Assembly (NCBI GenBank): GCA_023678885.1
Contig: CM042985.1
Location: forward strand, 3,460,985 to 3,524,984
From: Pogostemon cablin
Lineage: Eukaryota > Streptophyta > Magnoliopsida > Lamiales > Lamiaceae
Reading direction: 5' to 3'
Length of the DNA: 64,000 nt
The notes under the pieces were generated by a model that ran no database searches, had not been told where the DNA came from, and saw only the letters and a list, made by a program, of their open reading frames with translations. Positions 22,027 to 34,219 of the stretch are shown here, in pieces. A program made the translations under genes and the position numbers. Every line of letters begins with the position of its first letter. Within the stretch, counting starts at the first letter, position 1.

Positions 22027-25000
22027 TGTAGAGGAGGATGACAAACCTTGATCATGGCGGCAATATCGACGGGGATGAATAGGAACGGCCCCAAACTGAC
22101 AAACCTTCATTTAGTTAATTAAATGTAACAGATTGATTCTTCACGAAAGCTGAGAGGAACCCCCGGAGCCTGCTCTTTGAAGCTGCAGCCCCAAACTGAA
22201 AATAATACAGAGGCTATTATCAAGTTTTAGTGATAAAATTTTAATTCATCAAGGAAGTTGTAGCTTATTCTTTTCTCCTTGAAATTATCTGCTGGGGGAA
22301 AAAAATGAGAAGAGGAAGAGGGAGAAGCAGGGTAAAAAAATAATAAATGAGAAATGAATGAGTAGCGTGTAGAGTTCTTACGTTACAGTCCAAAGAATAT
22401 ATGAGAATGAGAATTAGTAAAGCAGGATATGTTGCCATGTCAGATTAATTCATTGAGAAAATGCCAAATCAGCCATAATTCACTCCTGAGATGACACCTA
22501 AGCAAGAGAAAACTCTTGTTTAGTATAATACTAGTATTATGCCCTTTTTATTAATTTTAAATTGAATTAATATAATTTTTAAAATTTAAATAAGTAAAAA
22601 ATATATGTAAAATAAAATAAAATATAGAGATATGCCATGTTTTTCATAAAATATATGAATGTTGATATATTAAGTTAATTAATAATTTTAATAACGAAAA
22701 TTATTTTTATAACATATAACATAGTATATTAAATTTTCTTTTTTTTTAAATGATATATTATATTATTATACACATTCCATTACATGGAAAAAAAACATCT
22801 TTAAATTAAATTAATATAACTTTTTTAAGTTTACATAGATAAAAGAAAAATATAAAATAAAATAAAATATAAATATGCCATGACATTGACCAATGTATAA
22901 TAATATATTAAAATAAATTAATAATTAAAAATTTTATAAAAGCAAATTATTTTTTTAATTTATTAATTACATTTTTTATTATTTAAATGATAAACTAATA
23001 CTCATCAAATTAATGAATTAATACCCTTTTAAATCGTAAAAAATTATTATTTTTCTTCAAATTTGCTAAAAATTTATCATTAAAAAATAAAATAAAATAA
23101 AATTAACCATTCTAAAAATTAATAATTCCTTAGTTTAAAAATATAATCAAAATATACTTGCACAAAATTATGCTGGTTTTGAATTAATAATTCTAATATA
23201 TGATTCTAAAATTTATACTTAAATTTAAAAATCATTCTTGTACACTTATAATTATTTTTTATAATTTTTAAATATAGAATAAATAATGTATATAGGACAT
23301 AAAATCTAACATATAATTTTCATATAATTTATATTTATGATTAATTTCACAATTAAAGCAATAAATAATTAATACATTTAAAAGTTCCTTAATTAATATT
23401 AAATTCTAACATAAATGTGATATAAAATCTAATTAAAGTCTCTTATTATTTGACACTTGAACTAATAATATTTAGATAGCCATGTAAGCAACCAAACTCT
23501 TTAGAAAATTGACACATAGGACAAATAACTCTAGAGACGACACATGGCGTAAGAAAACTCACTATTAGTAAATTTAAGATAATATATATAAGTATATAAT
23601 AAAGATTATTATGTTACTTTTTTTTTCTTTTTTTTTTTATTGCAGAAATAAGTAGTAGTAGAATCAACATCAGTAATTTTTACAAGAACAACACGTTTTA
23701 CAAAAGAATGCTTTCAACTGTTAGTTTGAATTTTAATTATGTCATAGTTTCTATAAAGAATCAAGATTTTAGAGTATTTTTTTATAAGTTTACCTACTCT
23801 CTCAATTCACATTTGTATTAATTCGTTTAAAGTAGTATTTAATTATATAACGATGTATTTTTAAAAACCTCAAACAAACTTACCTATAATTATAAAGGGG
23901 AAAAATGTAAAGTTAGGCAATAAATTTTTGAGGTGGATAATTTCACTTTTCAGTTATTAGTCAATCAAAGTAATAAAACAAGAAGAAAATATCTAAAAGG
24001 GGCCGAAATTATTAAATGTACCCAAAAAAATAATTTAAATTAAAATATATCGATGTAATATGACATAAACACCCCTAATATACATAGCCTACTCATATTA
24101 ATTTCCTGAATAAGATCATATTCATCACTATAGAAGTAGTATCCGCCGCTGCAAAATGAATTTTCTTAATTCCGGCGATAGTTCTAGAAATGATGAATAT
24201 CAAGAATTTCTTCATACTCACTAAAATGAGATCACGTACATTTACACTCCATCTCCGTCGTAATCTGAAGACCCAAGGACTGTATCCCTCAAGTTTTGGT
24301 TATTCAGATTCAAATAATTTCTTTTGTAATTTCATCCAACCTTTGCAACTAAAGGTATTAGTTATGATGGCATGTCTTGCCCAGAACCCATAGCATTACT
24401 TGCTACCTCCTCCTTCTTCTCCTCCGTCTAAGTTCCTAAATCCGATCAATCTCCCTCTTCAGGAATTTCCATACTTGGAAACAGGTTTAATCTCATTAAA
24501 GAGACATTATTAACTTAATTAAAGGTGATAATAAAAGGTGATAATTGGGAGAGGAAGTAGATCAAAAAATAAAACTTAGAAAGTCTGCATCTATGGATCA
24601 GTGAGAGGATGTGGTGGGCGTGAGATTATTGGGGTGTAAATAGCCCCACCCTATCTAAAAGGAGAGAGGCATAAGCATTGCCAAATAAATTAGGCATGTC
24701 CCTGATAAACCAAGTGAAAGGGATAATGGAAATAAAAATTAATATTCGCTTTATGTCATTTTTTAATATCAACAGGAATAATGGGAAAATTAAATGACAT
24801 AATTGTACTTATATGTATCGTGGATGCTGTCTCTATATCCTATATAATGTGCTCCTATAAAAATATATATACATAATTTTTTTTTCTAAATACAAGTCTA
24901 ATTTATGAGTTATTCCACGTGGAATATTGTAAAAAAAAAAAAAAGAAAAAAGAAGCCGCCTAGCATGCCCTCCATGCGTTACCTAGCAAAGTTTTTATGA

Positions 25001-25043
25001 AAAATTGCTAATAGTACACTTTGTACCCCTAATTACTATTAGA
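22027..25043. other. AT-rich intergenic DNA with a diverged direct repeat
   Basis: Mostly AT-rich, with many A/T runs. A segment of about 85 bp ending in ATATGCCATG occurs near 22558-22640 and again near 22801-22880. At 24156-24420 a slightly GC-richer stretch could be a remnant of a gene, but its frames are broken and I recognise nothing. Confidence 0.4.
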
Positions 25044-25140
25044 TACTCACTCCGTCCCGTCCATATTGCACCATTTACTGTAACTTTTGTGAGAGCTTTA
25101 TACAGTCAAACGGTGCAATTTGACCGGGACGGATGGAGTA
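25044..25140. mobile_element. Short Stowaway-like MITE
   Basis: 97 bp with ends TACTCACTCCGTCCCGTCC and GGACGGATGGAGTA. The interior (TGTGAGAGCTTTATACAGTC) is shared, in the opposite orientation, with the element at 45397-45507, so they are one family. Confidence 0.75.
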
Positions 25141-26230
25141 CATTCATTTAAAATAATTATTATCACATACAAAATATTTAAGTAAAATACCAAATATAAC
25201 CCTAAACTCATATACTTTTAAACCACAAACCCTAACTCCCACCCACCGCCACCGCCGTCGCCGGTCGCCAGAAAAATGCCGACGCCGGAAAACTGACCTC
25301 GCCGGAGCACCGCCGGACCACCACACTTTTTTGCTGCACACACTTTTTTTTACTGCACACACTTTTATTACTGCACGCACTTTGCTGCACACGAACTTTT
25401 GCTGCACACAACATTTATGTGCACCATATAGTAGGGGTAATATTGAAATATCACTATATATTTTTGTAGTTAGTAATAATATTTTTGTATGTTTGTACTC
25501 TCATAGTAATTAAGGGATTTTTTTTTACCTAGTAGTAATCCTCCCAAGTTTTTACTTTTCATCATCACTTTTTTTTTCTTTTTAATTCCAATTTTCAAAT
25601 TGAAAGAATTTAATAAAAAGATATTTTTTTTATAAATATATTATCACTTTCATTTATGCTATAAATGGTTATTAATAAAAAAAATAGTTAATTTAGTTGT
25701 CACCACTTTTTGTCAATTAACTAAATTTTTTATTAAAATATTAATAACTTATTTATCTCACCTAACACATTTTGTGAATCATCTCCCACAAATTTTATAC
25801 CGGTTAACCGCCTCCATCTTCCATTAAAAAACTTACAGCTTAATTAATTTTAAATTTATCAATTATTAAACAGAACGCATATTTATTTATTTATATTTAT
25901 AATACTTAATATGATATTAATGGCATCATGAACGACATGGGTTAAAAATAGAAATGTTGCATTAGAGTTTCCTTTTGAGAATTATTATGGTAGAAAAAAT
26001 AAATTTGAGTAATCTAATTATGGAACCATGCATATAAAGAAAATACGAATATGTTGTCTACTTTTATTAGCATCGTGGTCGTTTGATGCCTAGCGGCTTG
26101 GATAATGATGTTTTACCAATAATTCAGACACCATCATTCAATTGTTATGCAGTACTTATAATATCTAATTAGTTTTAACAGATTTTAAATTAAATGTGGG
26201 TTTTACTGTTTTATTCTATATATATATATA
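25141..26230. other. Intergenic DNA with a (CTGCACACACTTTT)n array
   Basis: Near 25325-25410 a degenerate 14-17-bp unit (CTGCACACACTTTT) repeats about five times, next to a GCCG-rich stretch (25240-25320). The rest is AT-rich. No gene is seen. Confidence 0.5.
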
Positions 26231-27734
26231 GACGGATTTATATATGGGCAGCCCCAGGCGGATTTATATATGGGCAGCCCCGGGCTCAAGTCCAGGGCTC
26301 ATGTCCAGGGCTGTTCATCGTTCATCCTCTACATCAAACCGATGAAAGTGCATGGGGCGCCGGAAACAACCAGCAGACGACGGCGCTGGAGCTATGGCTG
26401 ATCGACAGGCGAAGCCCAGCAAGGGTTTTTCGATTAGGTCAACTTCTTCTTCTGACTATGTAGAGAAGCCATGGAGAAGCCCAGGCTAGCAACGACGGCA
26501 CGACAAGCGCCAAGTGCAGTCACGAGCATCGGATGCCTAAAAAGAGCGGCGTTGCTTTAGGCGATGGGCTTCCAGCATGTGGCTGGCAGGAGGAATTGGC
26601 TGAGTGATGGTGAAACCAAGCTGAAAGGCGTCGGCAACCTTACGTAAGGCGGCAGAAGCTTGGCAAGGTCACTGTCGTGATGAACTGCATCGACAGGGAA
26701 CTATTGATTGGTGGGACGTTCGACTGCCGGTAGCTGCTGGATCTGCTTTTCCGCCGTCCATCGCTAGCAGCTCACCGGTCGAAGCCACCACTCGAAGGTC
26801 GTCCGATCTGTTCGCGCCGCCGCCTCCGACTCCGCCCAGACCATTTTGGGAAGGGAAATGTTCTTTCCTTGTTGTGCTGTAGATTCGTTCTACATTTAAT
26901 AATTTTCAACTTGCATCCACCAACTTTCTCAATATTTGTTGCACTTTGTATGTAGGTCCCGCCTTTTAAGTTAGTGGAAGCTTGTGTTTTGTTGGCTCCG
27001 TTGAATGGAAATAATTCTCCGGCGGGCAGTTCTGATGGGCATGTGTTTTCCGGCAGCCATCTCCGGTAAGTTCAACATTAATTGATAAATGTTATTCTCC
27101 ATCACCTCCCATTATAATAAAGGATGGGCAGAAGCATGATGTTGAGTGGAACATGATTTATTAACAAGTGGTGAGAAATGTTGATTTTATTAAAACAATG
27201 TCAACATTCCATTATTAAATATAATAGAAGATGCATGCATAATGACATATTAACAAATAAAAGGGTATTATTTAAACGCAATGATATGGCAATATGCTTA
27301 ACTTCTGTTAAGTTGCTGGATAACATCGTGTATGTGATATTCAAAGTTTCAAACTTATCGATGTACTCTGTGCATGTGAACTCAAAGTTGTGTGAAATGA
27401 CATTTCAGCAGTCATGTTGCTTCTGTGGATTGCTTGATGTCCTCGGATGGGACTAAAGACAGTGTGTTCCTTGATAATACATAGAAGTTAAACATAATAC
27501 TATTATGTTGAAATGTGAAGCTAAACTGCCTTTGCATATCGTTGCAATGATGAAAGTGACAACATATGTCTCTATACTTGCTCACACGTAGATAACGAGA
27601 ATTTCTTACCCTATCAAGGCTCCAAGATAAAAGGATGAACTAGGAAAACTGCAATCACTGCTAGAAATATCCTTCTCTGACTTGATGAGCTGTATAAGCT
27701 TGTAGAATTTTGATCATGTGTCATAATAAGGTTT
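26231..27734. other. GC-rich retroelement leader remnant and unassigned DNA
   Basis: A direct repeat GGATTTATATATGGGCAGCC occurs twice near 26233-26280. About 26300-27070 is GC-rich. Its right part (CCATTTTGGGAAGGGAAATG, then CACTTTGTATGTAGGT) resembles the Copia leader at 17815-17970 (CCATTTTGAGGAAGGGAAGTG, then CACTTTGTGTGTAGGT). No gag follows. From 27070 on the DNA is AT-rich with no recognised gene. Confidence 0.45.
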
Positions 27735-27739
27735 AAATG

Positions 27740-27897
27740 TATCAGACGAAATAGTTGACTTATTAGACGAAATAGTTGACTTGGCATGTACTCTTTCTTC
27801 TTTCATTTATTAGACCCACAATTTACGGATCCATTTGTATATAATGAGAATCATATCTCCTCATCACAGTAGTGATGATCAATTATTTCACATCATA
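27740..27897 (+). repeat. 5' LTR of compact Copia
   Basis: 158 bp. Contains an internal direct repeat of about 20 bp (AGACGAAATAGTTGACTT twice). Confidence 0.88.
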
Positions 27898-28004
27898 TGG
27901 TATCAGCTGGGTATCCTAACCCCTAATTTTCTCTCTTCTGCTTTCTTTCTCCCACAGCCATCTGCCATTCCTCTTCTCTCTCTCGCTTATTTTCTCCTTC
28001 ATCC

Positions 28005-31000
28005 ATGGCAGCCCCCGCCCCGTCTCCCTCCTCACAGACGACTGCCATGATCAACTTAGTCCAAATCAAGCTTTCCACTACCACCTATCTCATGTGGAAA
28101 CGGCAGTTCTTGTCCATGGCAGCCACGTTTGAGATGCTTGATCTCATCGATGGCTCATCCCCATCTCCCCTCACGTCTGTCCCATCTACCACGGGTGAGA
28201 TCTCCCCTAATCCTGATTACTCCGCCTGGCACTTACGAGACCAGAAGCTTCTTGGTGTCTTGTATGCCACGCTTGAACCGGAAGCCATGGCGGAAGTTCT
28301 TGACTGCACCACTGCTCGATCTGCTTGGGAAGCGTTGGAGTCGGCCTTTGCCCACGCTTCCACCTCGCGCGCCAACTAACTGCGCGAGGAACTGCTTTCC
28401 TTACGCCGTGATGATCAATCGGTGGCAGATTACGGCCGCCGCTTCAAACTACTATGCGATCAGCTGTCGGCCATCCAACGGCCGGTGGATGAAAATGACA
28501 AAAGCCATTGGTTTCTACGGGGGCTCGGTCCCTCGTTTGCCAATTTTGCAGACACGAGGATGGCGCTGCAACCCATGCCGCCGTTCCGAGATCTCCTTCA
28601 TCAAGCAATTCAATTTGACCTTATGACGCGCTCAATGGAACGGCCGGCTGTCTTGCCAACTCCGGCAGCCTTCACGGTCAGCGACGATCAGAGTGAGGAT
28701 CGTCGTGCTTCTGTCCCGCAGCGTGGTCGAGGTGGTGGCTTCGCCTCTGGACAACGTGGTCGAGGTGGCTCCGGACGCGGTGGCAGGCGCACTTACACGC
28801 CTCGCTGCCAGTTGTGTCGGGGCGAACACTATGCTGACAAGTGTCCGCGTTTTCTTCAACTCCAACGCTATGCTGGTGGACGGCCAGGTTCTGTTCCTGT
28901 TGTTCCTCCGTCCAACAATGCGGACCTTGCTCAAGCTTTCCATGCCGCATGCAATGTTTCTTCTTCAAATACAAACTCGGATTGGTATGTGGATTCCGGG
29001 GCATCTGCGCACATGACTCCTCACAATGATCATTTGGATTCTTTTGGACCATATTCTGGTAACAGCTCCGTCACTGTTGGTAATGGAAATTCATTAAACA
29101 TTTCTCATATTGGTTCCCGTCGTATTTTGCCCGATATTGATTTGATGAATGTTTTTATTGTGCCGGGCCTCACTAAAAACTTACTCTCTATTAGCAAATT
29201 GACTTCGGATTGTGCTGTTGATATCATGTTCTCTGACAAGTCTTTTGCTATTCAGAATCGACTGACAAAGAAGGTTCTGGCTCGGGGAAGGTGTGAGAAT
29301 GGGCTTTACATTTTGGAACATGGAACAACGGCCTTAGTTGCTGCAATTCATAATAAAAACTTACGTGCTAGCTTTGGTTTATGGCATTTACGCCTAGGAC
29401 ATGTTTCACCTAGTGTTATTTCCTTGCTAAATAAACTGGGTTATTTGTTTGTTACATCCATTTTACCAGATCCTACTGTTTGTTCTTCATGTCAATTGGC
29501 TAAGAGCAAAAAACTTCCGTTCTCTTTAAATGAGAAACGTGCCTCTTGTGTTCTTGATTTGGTGCATTGTGATTTGTGGGGGCCTGCTCCTGTTGTTTCT
29601 TCTGCTGGTTATAGATATTATGCTGTTTTTGTTGATGATTACTCACGTTTCTCATGGCTTTATCCATTATCTGCTAAATCAGAATTCTTTGATGTGCTTG
29701 TTCGATTTCACAAATTTGTCTGCACACAATTTTCTCGCCCCATCAAGGTTTTTCAATCTGATGGGGGCACTGAGTTTGTAAACAACCGGGTTGCTAATTT
29801 TATAGCTACTAATGGTATTTTGCACCGGTTATCCTGTCCTTATACTCCGCAGCAAAATGGCAGGGCAGAACGTAAACACAGACATATCACTGAAACTGGT
29901 CTCTCCATGTTATTTCATGCCTCTGCGCCTCCATCTTTATGGTTTGATGCTTTTTCAACTGCAGTATTTGTCATCAATAGGCTGCCATCGGTTGTTCTTC
30001 AGAACAAGTCTCCGTATGAAATGTTGTTTGACAAAGTTCCGGATTACGCACTTTTCAAACCATTTGGTTGTCGGGTTTTTCCTTTCCTGCGTGATTATGC
30101 CTCAAATAAGCTTTCACCACGGAGTAAATCTTGCATTTTTTTGGGATACAGCAGTACTTATAAGGGTTTTCGATGCTTTGATCCGTCTTCTGCCCGCATT
30201 TACATTACTAGACATGCTCAATTTGATGAGCAGACATTTCCTTTCTCTGGAAATGTTCCTCAGTCAGCTCATAACCTGCCCGTTGCGAGCTTCTTGGATC
30301 CTGTTACTCCTATCGTGGTCGAATCTCCTTCTTCCACTCGGTCTCCACTGCATACGGACCCGGAGTTGGTCGACGATGCTTCTCTTCATGCCCCTGGCCA
30401 TCATGTCATTCCAGAAGCTCCTCCGGTGCCATCCGTTGCTCCGGTGTCGCCTCCTGCATCTCCGACTTACCCGGCACAGCCGGAAATCCCTCATGCTAGG
30501 CCCACTCATTCAATGGTCACCCGTGCAAAGGTTGGGATTTTCAAACCACGGTATCCTGTCGATCTGACCTACACAGCTTTACTTAGCTCTTTAACCACTG
30601 TTTCTGATCCTCGTGGTTTCAAGTCGGCCTCGAAATCTCCTCATTGGATGGCTGCTATGCATGAGGAAATTGATGCACTGATGAAGAATCAGACTTGGGA
30701 TTTGGTTCCTCCTCCCCCAGAAGCAAACATTGTGGGTTCCAAATGGGTGTTTCGGACCAAATACAGGTCCGATGGCTCGATTGAACGATACAAAGCTCGG
30801 CTTGTCGCTCAAGGGTTTACTCAAATTCCTGGCTCTGACTTTCACCACACCTTCAGCCCTGTTGTTAAGGCCGCCACGGTTCGTCTCGTCCTAGCTCTCG
30901 CTGTCCATCATCAATGGCCTCTGCATCAATTGGATGTTAAAAATGCCTTTCTGAACGGGGTTCTATCCAAGCCAGTCTATATGGCTCAACCACCGGGATT

Positions 31001-32168
31001 TGTTGATACGCGTAATCCATCTCATGTTTGTCGCCTTAAGAAGGCTTTGTATGGACTTCGCCAAGCTCCATTGGCTTGGTTTCAGCGATTTAGTACTTAT
31101 CTGGCAACCCTGCGGTTTCGGCAGACTCAGTCTGACTCTTCATTGTTCTGTTTTCACAAAGGGACCTCCCTTTTATATCTTCTCCTATATGTTGATGATA
31201 TCATTCTTACAGGAAATGATCCGGGTCTCATTCGGCGTTTTATTGATCGCGCTCATAAAGAGTTTGCTATTAAGAATCTTGGCAAGCTGACCTATTTTTT
31301 AGGGCTTGAGGTCTCTTACAGTTCTCGTGGGTTTTTCGTTGGCCAGGCGAAATATGCTCGAGATATTTTAGAGCGTGCTGCTATGCTCGATTGCAAGCCT
31401 GTTTCCACTCCACTTGCAGTTGGAACTTCCTTGCGGAGTACTGGTTCGTTGTTTGATGATCCAACTCTTTATCGCTCTTTGGTCGGTGCGTTACAGTACC
31501 TCACTATCACTAGGCCTGATCTCTCATTCGCTGTGAACACTGTTAGTCAGTTTCTACATTCTCCCACTGTTGATCACTTCTCTGCTGTTAAGCGCATTCT
31601 TCGATATGTTAAAGGCACGATACATTATGGTCTTACTTTCGCACATCATCCACAAAGGACGATTGTTGGGTATTCTGATGCGGATTGGGCCAGGTGTGTG
31701 GATACTAGACGCTCTACATATGGATACTCGATTTTTTTTGGAGGTAATCTCGTCTCCTGGAGCGCCAAGAAGCAGCCTACCGTCGCCCGCTCAAGTTGTG
31801 AGTCTGAGTATCGGGCTTTGGCTAACACCGGTTCGGAAATTGTTTGGCTGTTGAATTTATTGCAGGAGCTTCACCAGTCACCCATTACTCCGGCGACTCT
31901 GCTATGCGACAACAGAAGTGCAATTTTCTTGTCTCAGAATCCAGTGGCACATAAACGTGCCAAACATATCGATATTGACTGTCATTTTATTCGCGAACTA
32001 GTTTCCTCCGGCAAGTTGCACACTCAGTTCGTTCCGTCTCATCTTCAGCTAGCAGATATTTTTACCAAGGCCTTACCACGACCAGCGTTTGAGTTCTTGC
32101 GTACCAAGCTTTGCATTTGCTTACATCCCACGCAGCGCTTGACGGGGGGTATCAGACGAAATAGTTGA
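28005..32168 (+). pseudogene. Copia gag-pol polyprotein, one in-frame stop
   Basis: ATG at 28005. The single frame runs to 32168 (about 1387 codons), with only TAA at 28377-28379 interrupting it, within gag. Domains in order: UBN2-type gag (MWKRQFLSMAA...); zinc knuckle CQLCRGEHYADKCP; protease WYVDSGASAHMT with intact DSG; pre-integrase zinc site (WHLRLGHVS, CSSCQLAKSK). The integrase core has three acids (LVHCDLWGP, QSDGGTEFVN, NGRAERKHRH). RT has LYVDDIILTG. RNase H has VGYSDADWA, SSCESEYRA and CDNRSAIFLSQNPV, and ends near LADIFTKALP. All catalytic motifs look intact. The frame ends eight codons beyond the polypurine run, so its stop codon lies inside the 3' LTR. Confidence 0.9.
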
Positions 32169-32307
32169 CTTATTAGACGAAATAGTTGACTTGGCATGTA
32201 CTCTTTCTTCTTTCATTTATTAGACCCACAATTTACGAATCCATTTGTATATAATGAGAATCATATCTCCTCATCACAGTAGTGATGATCAATTATTTCA
32301 CATAATA
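32150..32307 (+). repeat. 3' LTR of compact Copia
   Basis: Differs from the left LTR at two positions (G/A near the middle, C/A near the end). It contains the stop codon of pol at 32166-32168. Confidence 0.88.
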
Positions 32308-32312
32308 AAATG

Positions 32313-34219
32313 TGACAGCCATGATCTGTTTAATATTAGACATTTCACTTTTTCTACCATTCACCAAGGTTTAAATTTTTTAACTTGCTATTTTTTACTC
32401 CGTATGCTTATCTCGTGGCCTTAGATTGACACAATTATGCTTAAACCATAACATGGAATATCAAACATCTGGTTTTCTTTGATGTTAAATCTAAATAATG
32501 ACACGACCGAATTTGAGTTATATATGCACTCCTTTGCATTATCCCACTGGGGTTCTCTTGCTTAATATTTTATTGAGGGTTATTCGTACTTGCCTATTTT
32601 AGAATAATTATTATAGTACAATGTTCACCTAGACCGTGTGGAACAATGACAGATGGTCTGCACACACTGTGTGTTGCCCTAGCTTTACATGATAAGTTGT
32701 GTATTTTTATATTGAATATTATATGCATGTAAAAACCTTCTTATTAAATAATTAAGTGGGAGAGGGATTGATCATGATCCCGCGGCCTCCATTATTGATT
32801 TATTAAGTGATGCAAGTAAGCTTATGTGTCGACTATAGGGGCAAATGGATAAGCCAATAATTTAAATTCTTTTAATCATGATATATGAAATGACACTTAT
32901 AAAGGAAATTTTATGATATGATATTTACAAACTAAAAGTTGGAATTATTTATCCTAATGTTTGAGAGATTCAAGGAGAAAATTTGGTCAATTTTTTTCAT
33001 GACATGACCAAAATATTTTGGTGATGTATCCACTGAATAAATACATTTTTATTCAAAGTGCACTAACACAGATAAAATTACACATGAAGAGCTCCAATTT
33101 TGAATATTTTAATTGGTCAATTGGAATGAATATCAACTAATATTATTAAAAAAGTGGAACATCCAATGTTTTATGTTCACATACAGTGAATATTTATTTC
33201 CAACAAGTAATATTCGGGGAACTTGGAATAACTAAAAATAAAATATGACTCCTGCATATCATTATAAATTAACCCCTTATTACTAGTACTTAATCAAGGC
33301 CAGAAGCCTTCACATTTCCCATCTGCAACTATATATTAAAGTGTGCAGTTTATATTTTTTTAAATATATCACCACAACTGCGTACCTTAATGGGCATTTA
33401 GTGATCAATCCGTCTATTATATAAATTCATAAAACCCAAATAGGGGATTATTGTATATTCAAGTACGCTAACTGCACATTAAATGAAGAATATTTCACGG
33501 CATTAGGGGGAGATAATAGCACAAAAGTTAAAGAAATACCGAGAAATTTTATTTTATAATAAGTATCTTCATTATTTTACACTAGACAAATTGAACCAGA
33601 AGTTCAATTGATAATTAATTTGCAATAGCAAATAAACTGTCAAATTATCATGAAGAAGTGACAAAGTCCCTTATATTTAAAATAATAAAAGCACCACCGG
33701 AAGTGGAGTTCCCCTGGGACATCAAACTTTAAATAATTATTTATCAACGCTAGAAGCGTGAAAGGATTTATGAATTGAAATTTAATATCCGCGGAAATTA
33801 ATTTTAAAAATTAAATAGTCACTTCCACAATTATATGAAGAGTTAGTTTAAATGATGAAAAATCTCTTTAATAGATTTGTCCAGAAGACAAATACCCAGT
33901 AATTTCGCACGTGCATCAAAATAACAAAAAAATACTGGGTATGCGAAACGGCTAGATCCAAACGTATTGGGAAATGACGAGGATCTAGTTATATAAATAT
34001 AGAAATCATTATAAAAGTTGGGAGAAAGATATAAATTGAAATAGAAAGTTGTCGACAACACATTTTTCTCTTTGATTGTTTTTACTGTCTTAAATAATAT
34101 TCTGGATCCAGAACTTATATTTAATGTCAGAGTGCCAGAAGCACGAATATTTTATAAGACAGAATAAAGCATTGAGATCGAGCTTAACTAGATAAATATT
34201 TATTTGAATATATGAAATG
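32313..34219 (+). other. Decayed retroelement DNA, mostly unreadable
   Basis: AT-rich with no open frame of note. A segment at about 32705-32795 (GTGGGAGAGGGATTGAT, then CCCGCGGCCTCCATTATTG) is also present in reverse complement at about 40422-40505, inside the nested Copia. Both are in the sense direction of their own element. The stretch is probably the 5' half of the old Copia whose RT is next. Confidence 0.4.

Larger units (their letters stand above)
27740..32307 (+). mobile_element. Compact Copia LTR retrotransposon, nearly intact
   Basis: Two 158-bp LTRs (27740-27897 and 32150-32307) differ at two positions and are flanked by the 5-bp duplication AAATG (27735-27739 and 32308-32312). 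With that duplication the LTRs start TATCAG and end ATA, that is TA...TA rather than TG...CA. The primer site TGGTATCAGCTGGG follows the left LTR directly; its first nine bases match the Met-tRNA site. A G-run (GACGGGGGG) precedes the right LTR as polypurine tract. One gag-pol frame fills the interior and is broken only by one stop codon. Few LTR differences suggest a recent insertion. Confidence 0.9.

Noticed and set aside
24190..24393. Small gene with ORF of 67 codons
   Set aside because: No recognisable domain, no splice continuation that extends it, and AT-rich flanks. Not supported.
28693..30567. Additional genes overlapping the compact Copia (frames at 28693-29016, 29530-29781, 29812-30567)
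   Set aside because: They are shifted-frame shadows of gag-pol with no motifs of their own.
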